Source: an uncultured Alistipes sp. (GTDB lineage: Bacteria > Bacteroidota > Bacteroidia > Bacteroidales > Rikenellaceae). From it: a stretch of 29,403 nucleotides of DNA. The stretch lies in contig CALBKP010000096.1 of the NCBI GenBank assembly GCA_937895825.1, positions 1-29,403 of the forward strand, written 5' to 3'. The position numbers and the translations under genes were made by a program. Position 1 is the first letter of the stretch, and each line of letters starts with the position of its first letter. The notes below the pieces were generated by a model that worked only from the letters and a program-made list of their open reading frames with translations, was not told the DNA's origin and searched no databases. Positions 1 to 8,285 of the stretch are shown piece after piece.

Positions 1-801
1 CAACAGCAGCTCATAAGGCGCGGCATTAATCCGCTGCGCCTTAGGGCTGTGTTTATCTCGCACCTGCACGGCGACCACTGCTTCGGACTCTTTCCGCTGA
101 TCTCCACGCTCGGTCTTATGGGCAAGCGTACACCGCTCGATGTCTATGCCCCAGCACCTATGGGCGAAATCCTCGACTACCACCTACGCTACTTCGACAG
201 CGAGCTGCCGTACGAGGTCAAGTGGCACGAGGTACGCACCACGGAGCACCGCATCATCATGGAGAACAGCACCCTTGAGGTGTGGTCGGTACCCCTACGC
301 CACCGTGTTCCCACGGCGGGCTTCCACTTCAAGGAGAAGCAGCCAGGACTCAATGTTGACAAGTTCAAGATAGAGAAATACGATCTCTCGATAGCTCAGA
401 TAGTTACCGCCAAGCGTGGTGAGGATATAACATTGTCGGACGGTCGTGTGATACCCAATGGCGAACTGACGTATATCCCCTACAAGGCTCGTTCGTATGC
501 TTACCTCTCGGACACGGCATACTCTGCAAAGGCCGCCGAGCGCGTCACAGGCGTAGACCTCCTCTACCATGAGACGACATACGCCAAGAGCGAGGAGCAA
601 TGGGCCAAGGGTCGTGGCCATGCCACGACGACGGAGGCAGCAAAAGTGGCTCTCAAGGCCGAGGCTGGGAGGCTCATCATCGGCCACTTCTCATCGCGAT
701 ATAAGGATAAGGAGGCACTTGTTGAGGAGTGCCGCGAGATATTTGAAAACACCGATCTTGCCGCTGAGGGCGAGACATTTACAATCGAAGAGAGACGATG
801 A
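1..801 (+). CDS. rnz: Ribonuclease Z, 5' end outside window
   Basis: Zinc-dependent endoribonuclease of the metallo-beta-lactamase fold that removes the 3' trailer of tRNA precursors. The frame is open from the first base, and the residues before the GTG at 49 (QQQLIRRGINPLRLRAV) match the usual lead-in to the RNase Z metal motif, so that GTG is not the start and the N-terminus lies upstream. The signature SHLHGDH (metal ligands) follows directly, then CFGLFPLISTLGL. Later signatures are YLSDTAY (Asp ligand), LLYHETTY and a C-terminal LIIGHFSSRY (His ligand). About 266 residues are visible of a family length near 305. Its TGA stop overlaps the ATG of the next gene by 4 nt (ATGA), so the two are probably translationally coupled. 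The family assignment is secure. Confidence 0.95.
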   Translation, partial: QQQLIRRGINPLRLRAVFISHLHGDHCFGLFPLISTLGLMGKRTPLDVYAPAPMGEILDYHLRYFDSELPYEVKWHEVRTTEHRIIMENSTLEVWSVPLRHRVPTAGFHFKEKQPGLNVDKFKIEKYDLSIAQIVTAKRGEDITLSDGRVIPNGELTYIPYKARSYAYLSDTAYSAKAAERVTGVDLLYHETTYAKSEEQWAKGRGHATTTEAAKVALKAEAGRLIIGHFSSRYKDKEALVEECREIFENTDLAAEGETFTIEERR

Positions 802-1544
802 CAAAGGCTGAGATACAGTTTATCCGCTCGCTTGCGGATAAGCGCACACGCGATAGCGAGGGGCTATTTATTGCCGAGGGCGTTAAGCTTGTGGAGGAGA
901 TTCGTGCATCGGACTTCCGCATACGCCGCATCTACACCACACGCACCGATATCGTAGGTGCGAATGTTGAGCGCATCGAGCGTAAGGATATGGAGCGTAT
1001 CTCGGAGCTTAAGACCGCATCGGACACTTTGGCCATCGTCGAAAAGCCGAGATACAAGTTATCACTACCCTCGATAAAGGGCGACCTGGCGATTGCGCTT
1101 GATGGCGTGCAAAATCCAGGTAATTTGGGGACCATCATACGCCTTGCCGACTGGTTTGGCGTGAAGGATATCATCTGCTCGGCAGAGTGTGCCGACTGTT
1201 TCAACCCCAAGGTCGTTCAGGCGACAATGGGTGCAATCCTGCGCGTGAGGGTACACTACACCGACAACCTCGCACAGCTCCTACGCGAGGCACACAATGA
1301 GGGCATGCCCATCTATGGCACGCTCCTCGATGGCGAGAACATCTATACTAAGGAGCTTACAACCCATGGAATTATCGTTATGGGCAACGAGGGTCGCGGC
1401 CTAACGGAGGAGTGCCGCGGGGAGCTCACCGAGCGACTTTTCATTCCACCCTACCCTGCCAACGCACCCACCTCCGAGTCACTAAACGTAGCCATGGCCA
1501 CGGGTATCATCCTTGCTGAATTCCGCAGACCAAAGGTCTTTTAA
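798..1544 (+). CDS. SpoU/TrmH-family RNA 2'-O-ribose methyltransferase
   Basis: S-adenosylmethionine-dependent methyltransferase of the SPOUT (trefoil-knot) class, 248 residues, acting on rRNA or tRNA 2'-hydroxyls. A short N-terminal substrate-binding domain (about 1-85, with GLFIAEGVKLVEE typical of the SpoU_sub_bind fold) precedes the catalytic domain. The three family motifs are present: NPGNLGTIIR (106-115, with catalytic Arg and Asn), IVMGNEGRGL (193-202) and ESLNVAMATGI (227-237). The start is the ATG overlapping the rnz stop. The target nucleotide cannot be read from the sequence: it could be an RlmB-like 23S rRNA enzyme or a TrmH-like tRNA enzyme, so no gene symbol is given. It converges with ung over a 9-nt gap with no visible terminator. 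Pairing with rnz gives a small RNA-maturation operon. Confidence 0.93.
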   Translation: MTKAEIQFIRSLADKRTRDSEGLFIAEGVKLVEEIRASDFRIRRIYTTRTDIVGANVERIERKDMERISELKTASDTLAIVEKPRYKLSLPSIKGDLAIALDGVQNPGNLGTIIRLADWFGVKDIICSAECADCFNPKVVQATMGAILRVRVHYTDNLAQLLREAHNEGMPIYGTLLDGENIYTKELTTHGIIVMGNEGRGLTEECRGELTERLFIPPYPANAPTSESLNVAMATGIILAEFRRPKVF

Positions 1545-1553
1545 TCTCCTGCT

Positions 1554-2219
1554 TTACCATCGTATAGGCTCCTTGCCTATTGATTCGAGATAGCGGTTAG
1601 CCTCGGAGAAGTGTCTACACCCAAAGAAACCACGATAGGCAGACAGAGGCGAGGGATGCACGGCACGAAGTATAAGATTGCGACGCGGATCGGCAATAGA
1701 ACCTTTCTTCTGCGCATAGGTACCCCACAACATATAGACAACACCCTCCTTACGCTCGGCGATAGCCCTGACCACAGCATCCGTGAAACGTTCCCAACCA
1801 CGTCCTGCGTGCGAGGCGGCCTCATGTGCACGCACCGTGAGAACAGCATTGAGAAGCAAGACACCTTGCTCAGCCCAGCGATCGAGCTCGCCCGAGGTGG
1901 GAATGGGGGCACCGACATCGTCGTGTACCTCCTGCAGGATGTTTCTTAGGGATGGCGGGAAGGGCACACCATTACCCACCGAGAAGCAGAGACCATTTGC
2001 CTGTCCAGGACCGTGGTAGGGGTCTTGACCGATAATGACCACCTTGAGTCTTTCCAACGGACACTTATCGAAAGCCCTAAAGATATTACGCCCCTCAGGG
2101 TATACCGTACCCGAGGCGTACTCCGACTTAACAAAATCTACCAACTCATCGAAATAGGGCTCAGAAAACTCCTTAGCGAGAACCGCTTTCCAATCCTCAG
2201 CAATACGTACCTCTGCCAT
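1554..2219 (-). CDS. ung: Uracil-DNA glycosylase, family 1
   Basis: Base-excision repair enzyme that removes uracil from DNA, 221 residues, the normal family-1 length. The active-site motif GQDPYHG is at 64-70 with Asp66 as the general base, followed by QANGLCFSV. Near the C-terminus HPSPLSAYRGFFGCRHF carries the catalytic His and the minor-groove intercalation loop (HPSPLSAYRG). LLLNAVLTVR is the uracil-binding strand with its conserved Asn. The start at 2219 lies about 30 nt below a TATCTTTG element on the minus strand (2257-2250), and there is a divergent promoter for the phosphatase in the same 87-nt gap. It converges with the methyltransferase gene. Assignment is certain. Confidence 0.97.
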   Translation of the reverse strand: MAEVRIAEDWKAVLAKEFSEPYFDELVDFVKSEYASGTVYPEGRNIFRAFDKCPLERLKVVIIGQDPYHGPGQANGLCFSVGNGVPFPPSLRNILQEVHDDVGAPIPTSGELDRWAEQGVLLLNAVLTVRAHEAASHAGRGWERFTDAVVRAIAERKEGVVYMLWGTYAQKKGSIADPRRNLILRAVHPSPLSAYRGFFGCRHFSEANRYLESIGKEPIRW

Positions 2220-2246
2220 AAAATAATCTTTTAGGGTGATATTCTA

Positions 2247-2277
2247 TTGCAAAGATAGCTAATTTTTTATAATTTTG
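2247..2277 (+). promoter_or_regulatory. Predicted alkaline phosphatase promoter
   Basis: TTG at 2247-2249, a 20-nt spacer and TAATTTTG at 2270-2277 fit the Bacteroidota sigma-ABfr layout TTG-N19/20-TAnnTTTG. The element ends 29 nt before the ATG at 2307. Confidence 0.6.
2250..2257 (-). promoter_or_regulatory. Predicted ung promoter (-7 element)
   Basis: On the minus strand this reads TATCTTTG, an exact match to the Bacteroidota -7 consensus TAnnTTTG, 31 nt upstream of the ung ATG. No good TTG -33 element is seen at the usual distance. It interlocks with the divergent promoter for the alkaline phosphatase, whose TTG (2247-2249) is next to it. Confidence 0.55.
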
Positions 2278-2306
2278 CTCACGATAACATTTAGCGAGCA
2301 ACGATT

Positions 2307-3419
2307 ATGTCACGAAAACTTTTAACACTGAGCGTAGCAACACTCCTTATGGCAACAACCCTCCAAGCACAGGAGGTTAAGAACATCATATACCTCATAG
2401 GCGACGGTATGGGCTTGGCATCAGCATCGATGATGCAGCTCGAGAACAACTACGAGGCTACCATCTTCGACCACGCCGACAACATAGCTTTGCAGAAGAC
2501 ATACTCGCTCGATAACCGCGTGACCGACTCGGCAGCTGCGGGCACAGCGCTCGCCACGGGCGCCAAGACCAACAACACGATGCTCGGCATTCTCCCCGAT
2601 GGCACTACGCCACAGACGCTGATGGAGTTAGCGTCGGAACATGGTAAGGCTACGGGGTTGGTCGTAACGACATATATACAGCACGCCACACCCGCAGCAT
2701 TCTACGCCCACGTAAGGTCGCGCCACGAGTATGCTACAATTTCCGAGCAGCTGCTGCATAGCGACATCGACATAGCCATAGGTGGCGGCATGGCGTTCTT
2801 CGATGAGCGCTACGAAGGTAGAGAGCGCGCACTGAAGGCTATAAGCGAGAGCGGCTATGCACTACACCACAATCTCGACGATGACACCGACGACGATAAG
2901 AGCCTATTTATCCTGGCGGAAAAGGAGATAGAACACCGCGAGGGGTATCTGGCGAAGGCTACAGCCAAGGTCTTAGAACACCTCGAGGGTGACGATGATG
3001 GCTTTGTGCTTATGGTCGAGGGCTCGATAATCGATGGTGCAGGTCACGGCAACGACGCTGAGGGTCAACAGCGTGAGATGCACGACTTTATGGAGGCTAT
3101 CGAGGTTGCCGTAGAGTATGCCGACAATAACCCTGGTACGCTCGTTGTTGTCACCGCTGACCACGAGACGGGTGGGCTATCACTCATAAGCAGCAATGCC
3201 GACTTCAACCTCTCGGAGCAGGGTATCGAATACCGCTGGTCGACGGATGGCCACTCGGGCATAATGGTACCTATATATTTATATGGTACGGGTGCGGAGC
3301 TCATAAACGGCATAGTGGAGAATAGCGCGTTGGGCGCAAAACTTAAAGCCATCATCGCAGGCCAAACCCCATACAATACCACACTTGCACCTACAACCGA
3401 TACTTTAGCACGACAATAG
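2307..3419 (+). CDS. Secreted alkaline phosphatase (PhoA family)
   Basis: Hydrolyses phosphomonoesters outside the cytoplasm using two zinc ions and one magnesium. It is 370 residues with a clear signal peptide (1-22, ending TLQAQ). All active-site positions of the PhoA fold can be placed: metal Asp33 in LIGDGMG, nucleophile Ser75 in TDSAAAGTALATG, Arg137/Arg139 in HVRSRHEY as the phosphate-binding arginine, Glu238 in LMVEGS, Asp243 and His247 in IIDGAGHGND, Asp285-His286 in TADHETGG, and His316 in DGHSG. It is about 100 residues shorter than E. coli PhoA, lacking much of the insertion outside the core. The residue after Asp243 is Gly, where E. coli has Lys and many relatives have Trp or His. 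It lies 128 nt upstream of the SusC gene on the same strand, but a separate promoter sits between them, so a shared function with the uptake pair is only a possibility. Confidence 0.93.
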   Translation: MSRKLLTLSVATLLMATTLQAQEVKNIIYLIGDGMGLASASMMQLENNYEATIFDHADNIALQKTYSLDNRVTDSAAAGTALATGAKTNNTMLGILPDGTTPQTLMELASEHGKATGLVVTTYIQHATPAAFYAHVRSRHEYATISEQLLHSDIDIAIGGGMAFFDERYEGRERALKAISESGYALHHNLDDDTDDDKSLFILAEKEIEHREGYLAKATAKVLEHLEGDDDGFVLMVEGSIIDGAGHGNDAEGQQREMHDFMEAIEVAVEYADNNPGTLVVVTADHETGGLSLISSNADFNLSEQGIEYRWSTDGHSGIMVPIYLYGTGAELINGIVENSALGAKLKAIIAGQTPYNTTLAPTTDTLARQ

Positions 3420-3474
3420 CAATGGCGATTCACCGCCTGATCTTGCCATTTCACCGGCATTTATTGTCATAATC

Positions 3475-3494
3475 AATATGAAAATAATCATATT
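3475..3494. promoter_or_regulatory. Candidate operator dyad upstream of susC
   Basis: AATATGA, a 6-nt spacer and TCATATT form a perfect 7-6-7 dyad in the AT-rich stretch just upstream of the predicted susC -7 box (3509-3516). Its place, roughly -15 to -35 from that box, suits a transcription-factor site. No regulator gene for it is present in the window. AT-rich dyads of this size can also occur by chance. Confidence 0.3.
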
Positions 3495-3508
3495 CAATAT
3501 TATTTATC

Positions 3509-3516
3509 TATATTTG
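3509..3516 (+). promoter_or_regulatory. Predicted susC promoter (-7 element)
   Basis: TATATTTG matches TAnnTTTG and lies 32 nt before the likely ATG at 3548. There is no TTG at the expected -33 position, which suggests activator dependence or a weak promoter. Confidence 0.55.
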
Positions 3517-3541
3517 CGGCGTAAAATATAGATAAGATAAT

Positions 3542-6502
3542 GTGAGTATGAGTAGATTATTTACACAAAGCATTCTATTTTTCATCGTTTTATTCGGGCT
3601 TATGGCACGCCCGGCCACAGCTCAGGAGCCTGTTAAGGAGATGGCCATAACAGGTACCATCGTCAACGAGGATGGTGAGCCTATACCTGGAGCTACGATA
3701 CTGGTCGAGGGCAACAGCAGTATAGGTGTGGCGACAAATGCAATGGGCGAATACAAGCTCACTGTACCGTCAAACGCTACAATCATAGTCTCGTTTCTCG
3801 GATATAACGATACGACATTCGATGTAACACCCGATCGTAGCGACTACACGACAACGATTTATCAGGCATCGCAGCGTGTGAGTGATGTGGTCATCGTGGG
3901 CTATGGCGAGCTTAAGAAGAGCGACCTCACGGGCTCTGTGTCGGTCATTGGCGAGCGCAGCTTCCACGATCAACCTGTCAAGAATGTTGCCGACGTGCTG
4001 CAGGGACGTACCGCAGGTGTGGAGGTGACAACAGCGAGCGGTATGCCAGGAGCAAGTGCGCGCATACGTGTGCGCGGTACTACATCGGTAAATAAGAGCA
4101 GCGACCCGCTATATGTCATCGACGGCATCATATCGTCGAGTGGTCTCGATGGCCTCAACCCGCAGGATATAGCCTCAATGCAGATTCTAAAAGATGCCTC
4201 GTCGACAGCCGTATATGGCTCACGTGGCGCCAATGGCGTAATTCTCATCACGACACGCTCGGGACAGAAGGGCACATCGCACATATACTTCGACTCGAAG
4301 ATAGGAATATCGGAGGTGCGCAAGAACTATAACCTTCTGAATGCCTACGAGTATGCCTTGGCACTCAACGACATCAAGGGCTCGAATACCATATCGCCCG
4401 CCGACCTCGAGCTATATCGCACGGGAGAAAAGGGCATCAACTGGATAGAGCTCCTCACACGCACAGGTATCACGCAGAACTACAACCTCGGAGCTACGGG
4501 TGGTAGCGACAAGATACGTTATATGGTATCGGGAAATGTGCTCGACCAGCAGGCCGTGACCATCAAGTCGAAGTATATGCGCTATGGTCTGCGTGCCAAC
4601 ATAGATGCCGATATTCGCCCCTGGCTGACAATATCGACGAAGATAAACGGCTCGGTGCTACACCAGAAGAATGGAGCACCCAACTGGTTTCATGTGCTCA
4701 ACTTCTCGCCTACGATGGAGATGAAAGATCCCGAAACAGGCATATACAACAACGACCCTTATAACATAGGCACGGGAAACAACCCCTATGGTGTGATGCA
4801 GGAGAACTATAGCGACTCATACAGCTATAACCTCAATGCCAACGCCATGCTTCTCTTCCGTATCGCCAAGGGTCTCACCCTCGGAATACAAGGAGGCTAC
4901 GACTTCGACTACTCGCCATCGTACAGCTTCTCGTCAAGCAAAGTAGCCCCGGGAGCCAAGAGCTCGATATCGAACAGCTCGTCACTACACAACTACTGGC
5001 AGAATACCAACAATCTGACTTATAGCGGCACGTTTGGTCGCCATACGCTCTCGGCAACAGCCGTATGGGAGTTAAGCGGCATGACAAACAGCACGATGGC
5101 CATAAGCGGCACGGGGCTGAGCAACGAGAGCGTAGGCTACTGGGATGTGAGCAACGCCGCAACACGCAGCCAGTCGAACGGCTACAGCGAGTCATCGCTC
5201 ATGTCGGGCATCGTGCGCCTAAACTACGACTACGGCAAGCGTTACTTCATAACCGCGGCATTCCGTGCCGATGGCTCATCTAAGTTCCAGAAGGATAACC
5301 GCTGGGGCTACTTTCCCTCGGCTGCCGTAGCGTGGGATATAGCTGCTGAGAGCTTTATGCAGGGTCAGGATGTCGTCAAACAATTGAAGCTACGTGCAAG
5401 CTATGGCGTCACGGGAAATGAGGGCATCTCGGCATACAACACCCTCGGTCTGCTCTCCAAGACATCATACGGCTGGGGTACTACGACCGACTACACGGGC
5501 TACTGGGGTAATACCTTCGCCACACCCGACCTCACGTGGGAGAAGACGTCGCAGATAGATTTCGGCTTAGACTTCTCTCTCGCGGGCGTGAACATATCGT
5601 TCGACTGGTTCCGCAAGGATACCGAGGATCTCCTCTTCCAGAAGCAGGTGCCCCTATACAACGGTGGTGGCAAGTACTGGGTAAACCAGGGTGCAATCAT
5701 GAACGAGGGCTACGAGTTCTCGCTCAACACCTTCGTCATCGACCGCGCCGTAAAGTGGGAGACAACAGCAAACGTTACATATATAAAAAATGAGGTTGTA
5801 GACCTCGCAGGTGACGACTTCCACCTCACGGCAAACTACAGCGACCTCGGCGGTGAGATGCAGATAATGAAGCCGGGCTACCCCTTGGGCTCCTTCTACG
5901 TCTACGACTGGGCGGGTTTCGACGACAATGGTGCCAACCTCTATCGTAAGGCCGATGGCTCGCTTACGACAGCACCCACGGCTGCCGACCGCATCATACG
6001 TGGCTGCGCCTCGCCCAAGTGGATGGTGGGATGGAACAATACCATCATCTGGCGCAACCTCTCTATCAACATCTTCTTCAACGGAGCCCTCGACTACGAC
6101 CGTCTGAATATCAGCCGCTTCACCACGGCATCTATGAGTGGTGTGTCGCGCTTCATAACGCTTCGCGACGCATACTTCCGTGGCTGGGACTATGTCGAGG
6201 ATAAGAGCCAGGCGCTATATCCGAGCGTCACGAATACGGACAATAAGAGCTACGCCAACTCTACGCTATGGTTGGAGGATGCCTCGTTCATCAAACTCAA
6301 GAACATAAGCATCGCCTACACCATACCACGCCACCTGACACGCGTGGTGGACATACAGCTCTCGGTGAGTGCGCAGGATGTATTCACGCTGAGCAAGTAT
6401 AAAGGCATGGATCCCGAGGTATACTCGAGCTACGACGGCATAGACTATGGCGCATATCCCGTGCCGCGTACCTTCACCGTAGGACTTAAACTAACATTCT
6501 AA
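3542..6502 (+). CDS. SusC/RagA-family TonB-dependent outer-membrane transporter
   Basis: Outer-membrane importer that takes up a glycan, peptide or other ligand with energy from TonB. 986 residues from the GTG at 3542. The ATG at 3548 gives MSRLFTQSILFF and is the more likely start, since another ATG at 3540 runs straight into a stop. Order of parts: signal peptide ending ARPATAQ (to about 28), carboxypeptidase-regulatory-like beta-sandwich (about 35-105, ITGTIVNEDGEPIPGATI), plug domain (about 115-240, with NVADVLQGRTAGV, IRVRGT, PLYVIDG and the SusC signature DASSTAVYGSRGANGVILI), then the beta-barrel ending FTVGLKLTF. The SusD partner starts 1 nt after its stop. There is no anti-sigma-interacting N-terminal extension and no nearby sigma/anti-sigma or hybrid two-component gene, so the ligand and control are unknown. 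Confidence 0.95.
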   Translation: MSMSRLFTQSILFFIVLFGLMARPATAQEPVKEMAITGTIVNEDGEPIPGATILVEGNSSIGVATNAMGEYKLTVPSNATIIVSFLGYNDTTFDVTPDRSDYTTTIYQASQRVSDVVIVGYGELKKSDLTGSVSVIGERSFHDQPVKNVADVLQGRTAGVEVTTASGMPGASARIRVRGTTSVNKSSDPLYVIDGIISSSGLDGLNPQDIASMQILKDASSTAVYGSRGANGVILITTRSGQKGTSHIYFDSKIGISEVRKNYNLLNAYEYALALNDIKGSNTISPADLELYRTGEKGINWIELLTRTGITQNYNLGATGGSDKIRYMVSGNVLDQQAVTIKSKYMRYGLRANIDADIRPWLTISTKINGSVLHQKNGAPNWFHVLNFSPTMEMKDPETGIYNNDPYNIGTGNNPYGVMQENYSDSYSYNLNANAMLLFRIAKGLTLGIQGGYDFDYSPSYSFSSSKVAPGAKSSISNSSSLHNYWQNTNNLTYSGTFGRHTLSATAVWELSGMTNSTMAISGTGLSNESVGYWDVSNAATRSQSNGYSESSLMSGIVRLNYDYGKRYFITAAFRADGSSKFQKDNRWGYFPSAAVAWDIAAESFMQGQDVVKQLKLRASYGVTGNEGISAYNTLGLLSKTSYGWGTTTDYTGYWGNTFATPDLTWEKTSQIDFGLDFSLAGVNISFDWFRKDTEDLLFQKQVPLYNGGGKYWVNQGAIMNEGYEFSLNTFVIDRAVKWETTANVTYIKNEVVDLAGDDFHLTANYSDLGGEMQIMKPGYPLGSFYVYDWAGFDDNGANLYRKADGSLTTAPTAADRIIRGCASPKWMVGWNNTIIWRNLSINIFFNGALDYDRLNISRFTTASMSGVSRFITLRDAYFRGWDYVEDKSQALYPSVTNTDNKSYANSTLWLEDASFIKLKNISIAYTIPRHLTRVVDIQLSVSAQDVFTLSKYKGMDPEVYSSYDGIDYGAYPVPRTFTVGLKLTF

Positions 6503-6503
6503 C

Positions 6504-8111
6504 ATGTACGACAATATGAGATACAAAACGCTGATATTAACACTCCTAAGCGCGACATTATTCAGTTCGTGCGTAGACTTCTTGGACGAGGATGCCAAAG
6601 GTAAGCTCCCGAGTGACGAGTTCTTCACCACGAAGAACGACCTTGCAGCATCGCTCAACGCTCTATACTCGGTGGTGGCTACGTCGCAGTATGCTAACCA
6701 CTACATAGGCACCAACTTTCTCTCGGGCGACGACATATCGACACATCCGGCAAGTAACAAGCAGCCACTGCGCGAGCACGACCAATACAGCGTGACAGAT
6801 AATAACTCGTGGATGGTGAACCTCTGGGAGCAGCGCTACAAGGTTATCAAGGCCGCTAACTTCATCATAAACAACGCCTCACGTACACCCGATGTCAGCG
6901 AGTCGGAGATTACCGAAGCTATCGCCCAGGCGCACTTTTGGCGTGCATACTCATACTTCTACCTCGTGACAACATGGGGTGAGGTACCCGTGATGCTCGA
7001 CGAGAAGATCGACTACAACGCACCCCTCAAGAGCGTCGAGGATGTCTACACTCTGATACTCAGCGACCTTAAGATTGCCGAGGAGGGGTGTCCCGATAAC
7101 TACACAAAGGCTCCGCAGGTGCTCAACGGTATGAACGTGGCCGTAAGTCGTGGTGCTGTGAAGGCTACGATGGCCTATGTCTACATGTGCATGGCGGGCT
7201 GGCCTATGAATAAAGGCGTGGAGTACTACGACCTTGCCGCAAAGAAGGCCGAAGAGGTTATAGACCTTACCGAGAACAATACATACTACTATCGTCTCTT
7301 GGATAACTATGCCGACGTATACTCGCAGGCATACACACAAAAGAATCCAGAGATTATCCTCGGCATATACTACAACCTCGACCGCACATCGCAGATGATG
7401 CCCCTCACAGACTTCCTCCTTGACATGAAGCAGTCGGGCTGGGGCGATACTAATGGCGAGATAAAGTTCTGGAAGGAGTTTCCCGAGGGACCACGCAAGG
7501 AGGCTACGTACTTCCCAAAGATTATGCTTGCCGATGGTGAGCTTCACGACTGGTGGTACGACACCGAGCCCGCCTCGCGTGAGGTTGTAGCCCCCGTGTT
7601 TATGAAGTCGGCAGAGGCTGCCGGTGGCGTTAATGAGTTCGACTACACGAGCCCCTCTCCAGGTCCGCAGTATGGTCAAAAGACGGGTCAGGTGATACGC
7701 CTTGCGGAGGTATACTGCTGGTATGCCGAAGCTACGGGACGTGCCGGCAGGGTGACCGAGAGGGCTGTAGATATGCTTAACCGCGTGCGTAATCGCGCCG
7801 ATGGCAAACAGACAAACCTCTACACCACGGCTATGAGTGCCGAGGAGCTCGCCGAAGCGGCATACAACGAGCATGGCTGGGAGATAGCGGGATACTACTG
7901 GTGTGGCTTCGCCTCGCGCTCGCGCGACATGTTCCGCATGTATCGACTAAAGGAGCACTTCGAGTACCGCAAGGAGAACCCTATGATAGAGGTTGCCCCC
8001 GGCATTTACCGCAACGAGGCTGTCAAGGTCACGGGTACGTGGGATGACTCGAAGATGTACTGTCCCTACCCCAATACGGATGTGATACTAAACCCCGGGT
8101 TGAAGAGATAG
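6504..8111 (+). CDS. SusD/RagB-family surface nutrient-binding lipoprotein
   Basis: Surface lipoprotein that caps the SusC channel and binds the ligand. 535 residues from the ATG at 6504; the ATG at 6516 (MRYKTLIL) is an equally good start. The lipobox LFSSC puts the acylated Cys at 23 (19 from the second Met). The family pattern follows: VDFLDEDAKGKLPSDEFFT at the mature N-terminus, then a helical TPR-like body (SLNALYSV, FWRAYSYFYLV), and near the C-terminus IRLAEVYCWYAEATGR with RNRADG and the conserved SRDMFRMYRLKEHF stretch. It is directly coupled to the susC gene. Its last 24 nt overlap the small membrane-protein gene on the opposite strand. No enzyme gene follows, so this is an isolated SusCD pair rather than a complete polysaccharide-utilisation locus. 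Confidence 0.95.
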   Translation: MYDNMRYKTLILTLLSATLFSSCVDFLDEDAKGKLPSDEFFTTKNDLAASLNALYSVVATSQYANHYIGTNFLSGDDISTHPASNKQPLREHDQYSVTDNNSWMVNLWEQRYKVIKAANFIINNASRTPDVSESEITEAIAQAHFWRAYSYFYLVTTWGEVPVMLDEKIDYNAPLKSVEDVYTLILSDLKIAEEGCPDNYTKAPQVLNGMNVAVSRGAVKATMAYVYMCMAGWPMNKGVEYYDLAAKKAEEVIDLTENNTYYYRLLDNYADVYSQAYTQKNPEIILGIYYNLDRTSQMMPLTDFLLDMKQSGWGDTNGEIKFWKEFPEGPRKEATYFPKIMLADGELHDWWYDTEPASREVVAPVFMKSAEAAGGVNEFDYTSPSPGPQYGQKTGQVIRLAEVYCWYAEATGRAGRVTERAVDMLNRVRNRADGKQTNLYTTAMSAEELAEAAYNEHGWEIAGYYWCGFASRSRDMFRMYRLKEHFEYRKENPMIEVAPGIYRNEAVKVTGTWDDSKMYCPYPNTDVILNPGLKR

Positions 8112-8285
8112 GCTATCCGGTAGTTCGATAATTTCAGGCTCCGAGGCGGGTGTTGCAACAACAACATCCGCCTTAGCTGTCTCGTTAAAGCACATCGAGC
8201 GATAGTTGCCACGGTTAAAGATTGCACAAACCATGACAGCAAGTATGGCCATGGCACACAGCGTGCCGAATAATCTGTTTATCAT
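8088..8285 (-). CDS. Small single-pass membrane protein downstream of S41 protease
   Basis: 65 residues, no family recognised. One hydrophobic segment (about 5-23, LFGTLCAMAILAVMVCAIF) preceded by a single Arg and followed by NRGNYRSMCF predicts an N-in single-pass helix. The rest is a short polar tail with a PASEPEIIELPDSL stretch. The start ATG overlaps the TGA stop of the protease gene (ATGA, 8285-8282), the usual sign of translational coupling, which is the main reason to believe it is real. The 3' end overlaps the convergent susD gene by 24 nt. It could act with the protease at the membrane, but that is inference. A chance open frame is possible at this length. Confidence 0.6.
   Translation of the reverse strand: MINRLFGTLCAMAILAVMVCAIFNRGNYRSMCFNETAKADVVVATPASEPEIIELPDSLSLQPGV

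Noticed and set aside
6951..7874. A 307-codon minus-strand open frame inside susD
   Set aside because: It is an antisense shadow of a certain SusD gene, created by its codon bias, with no signal or family pattern.
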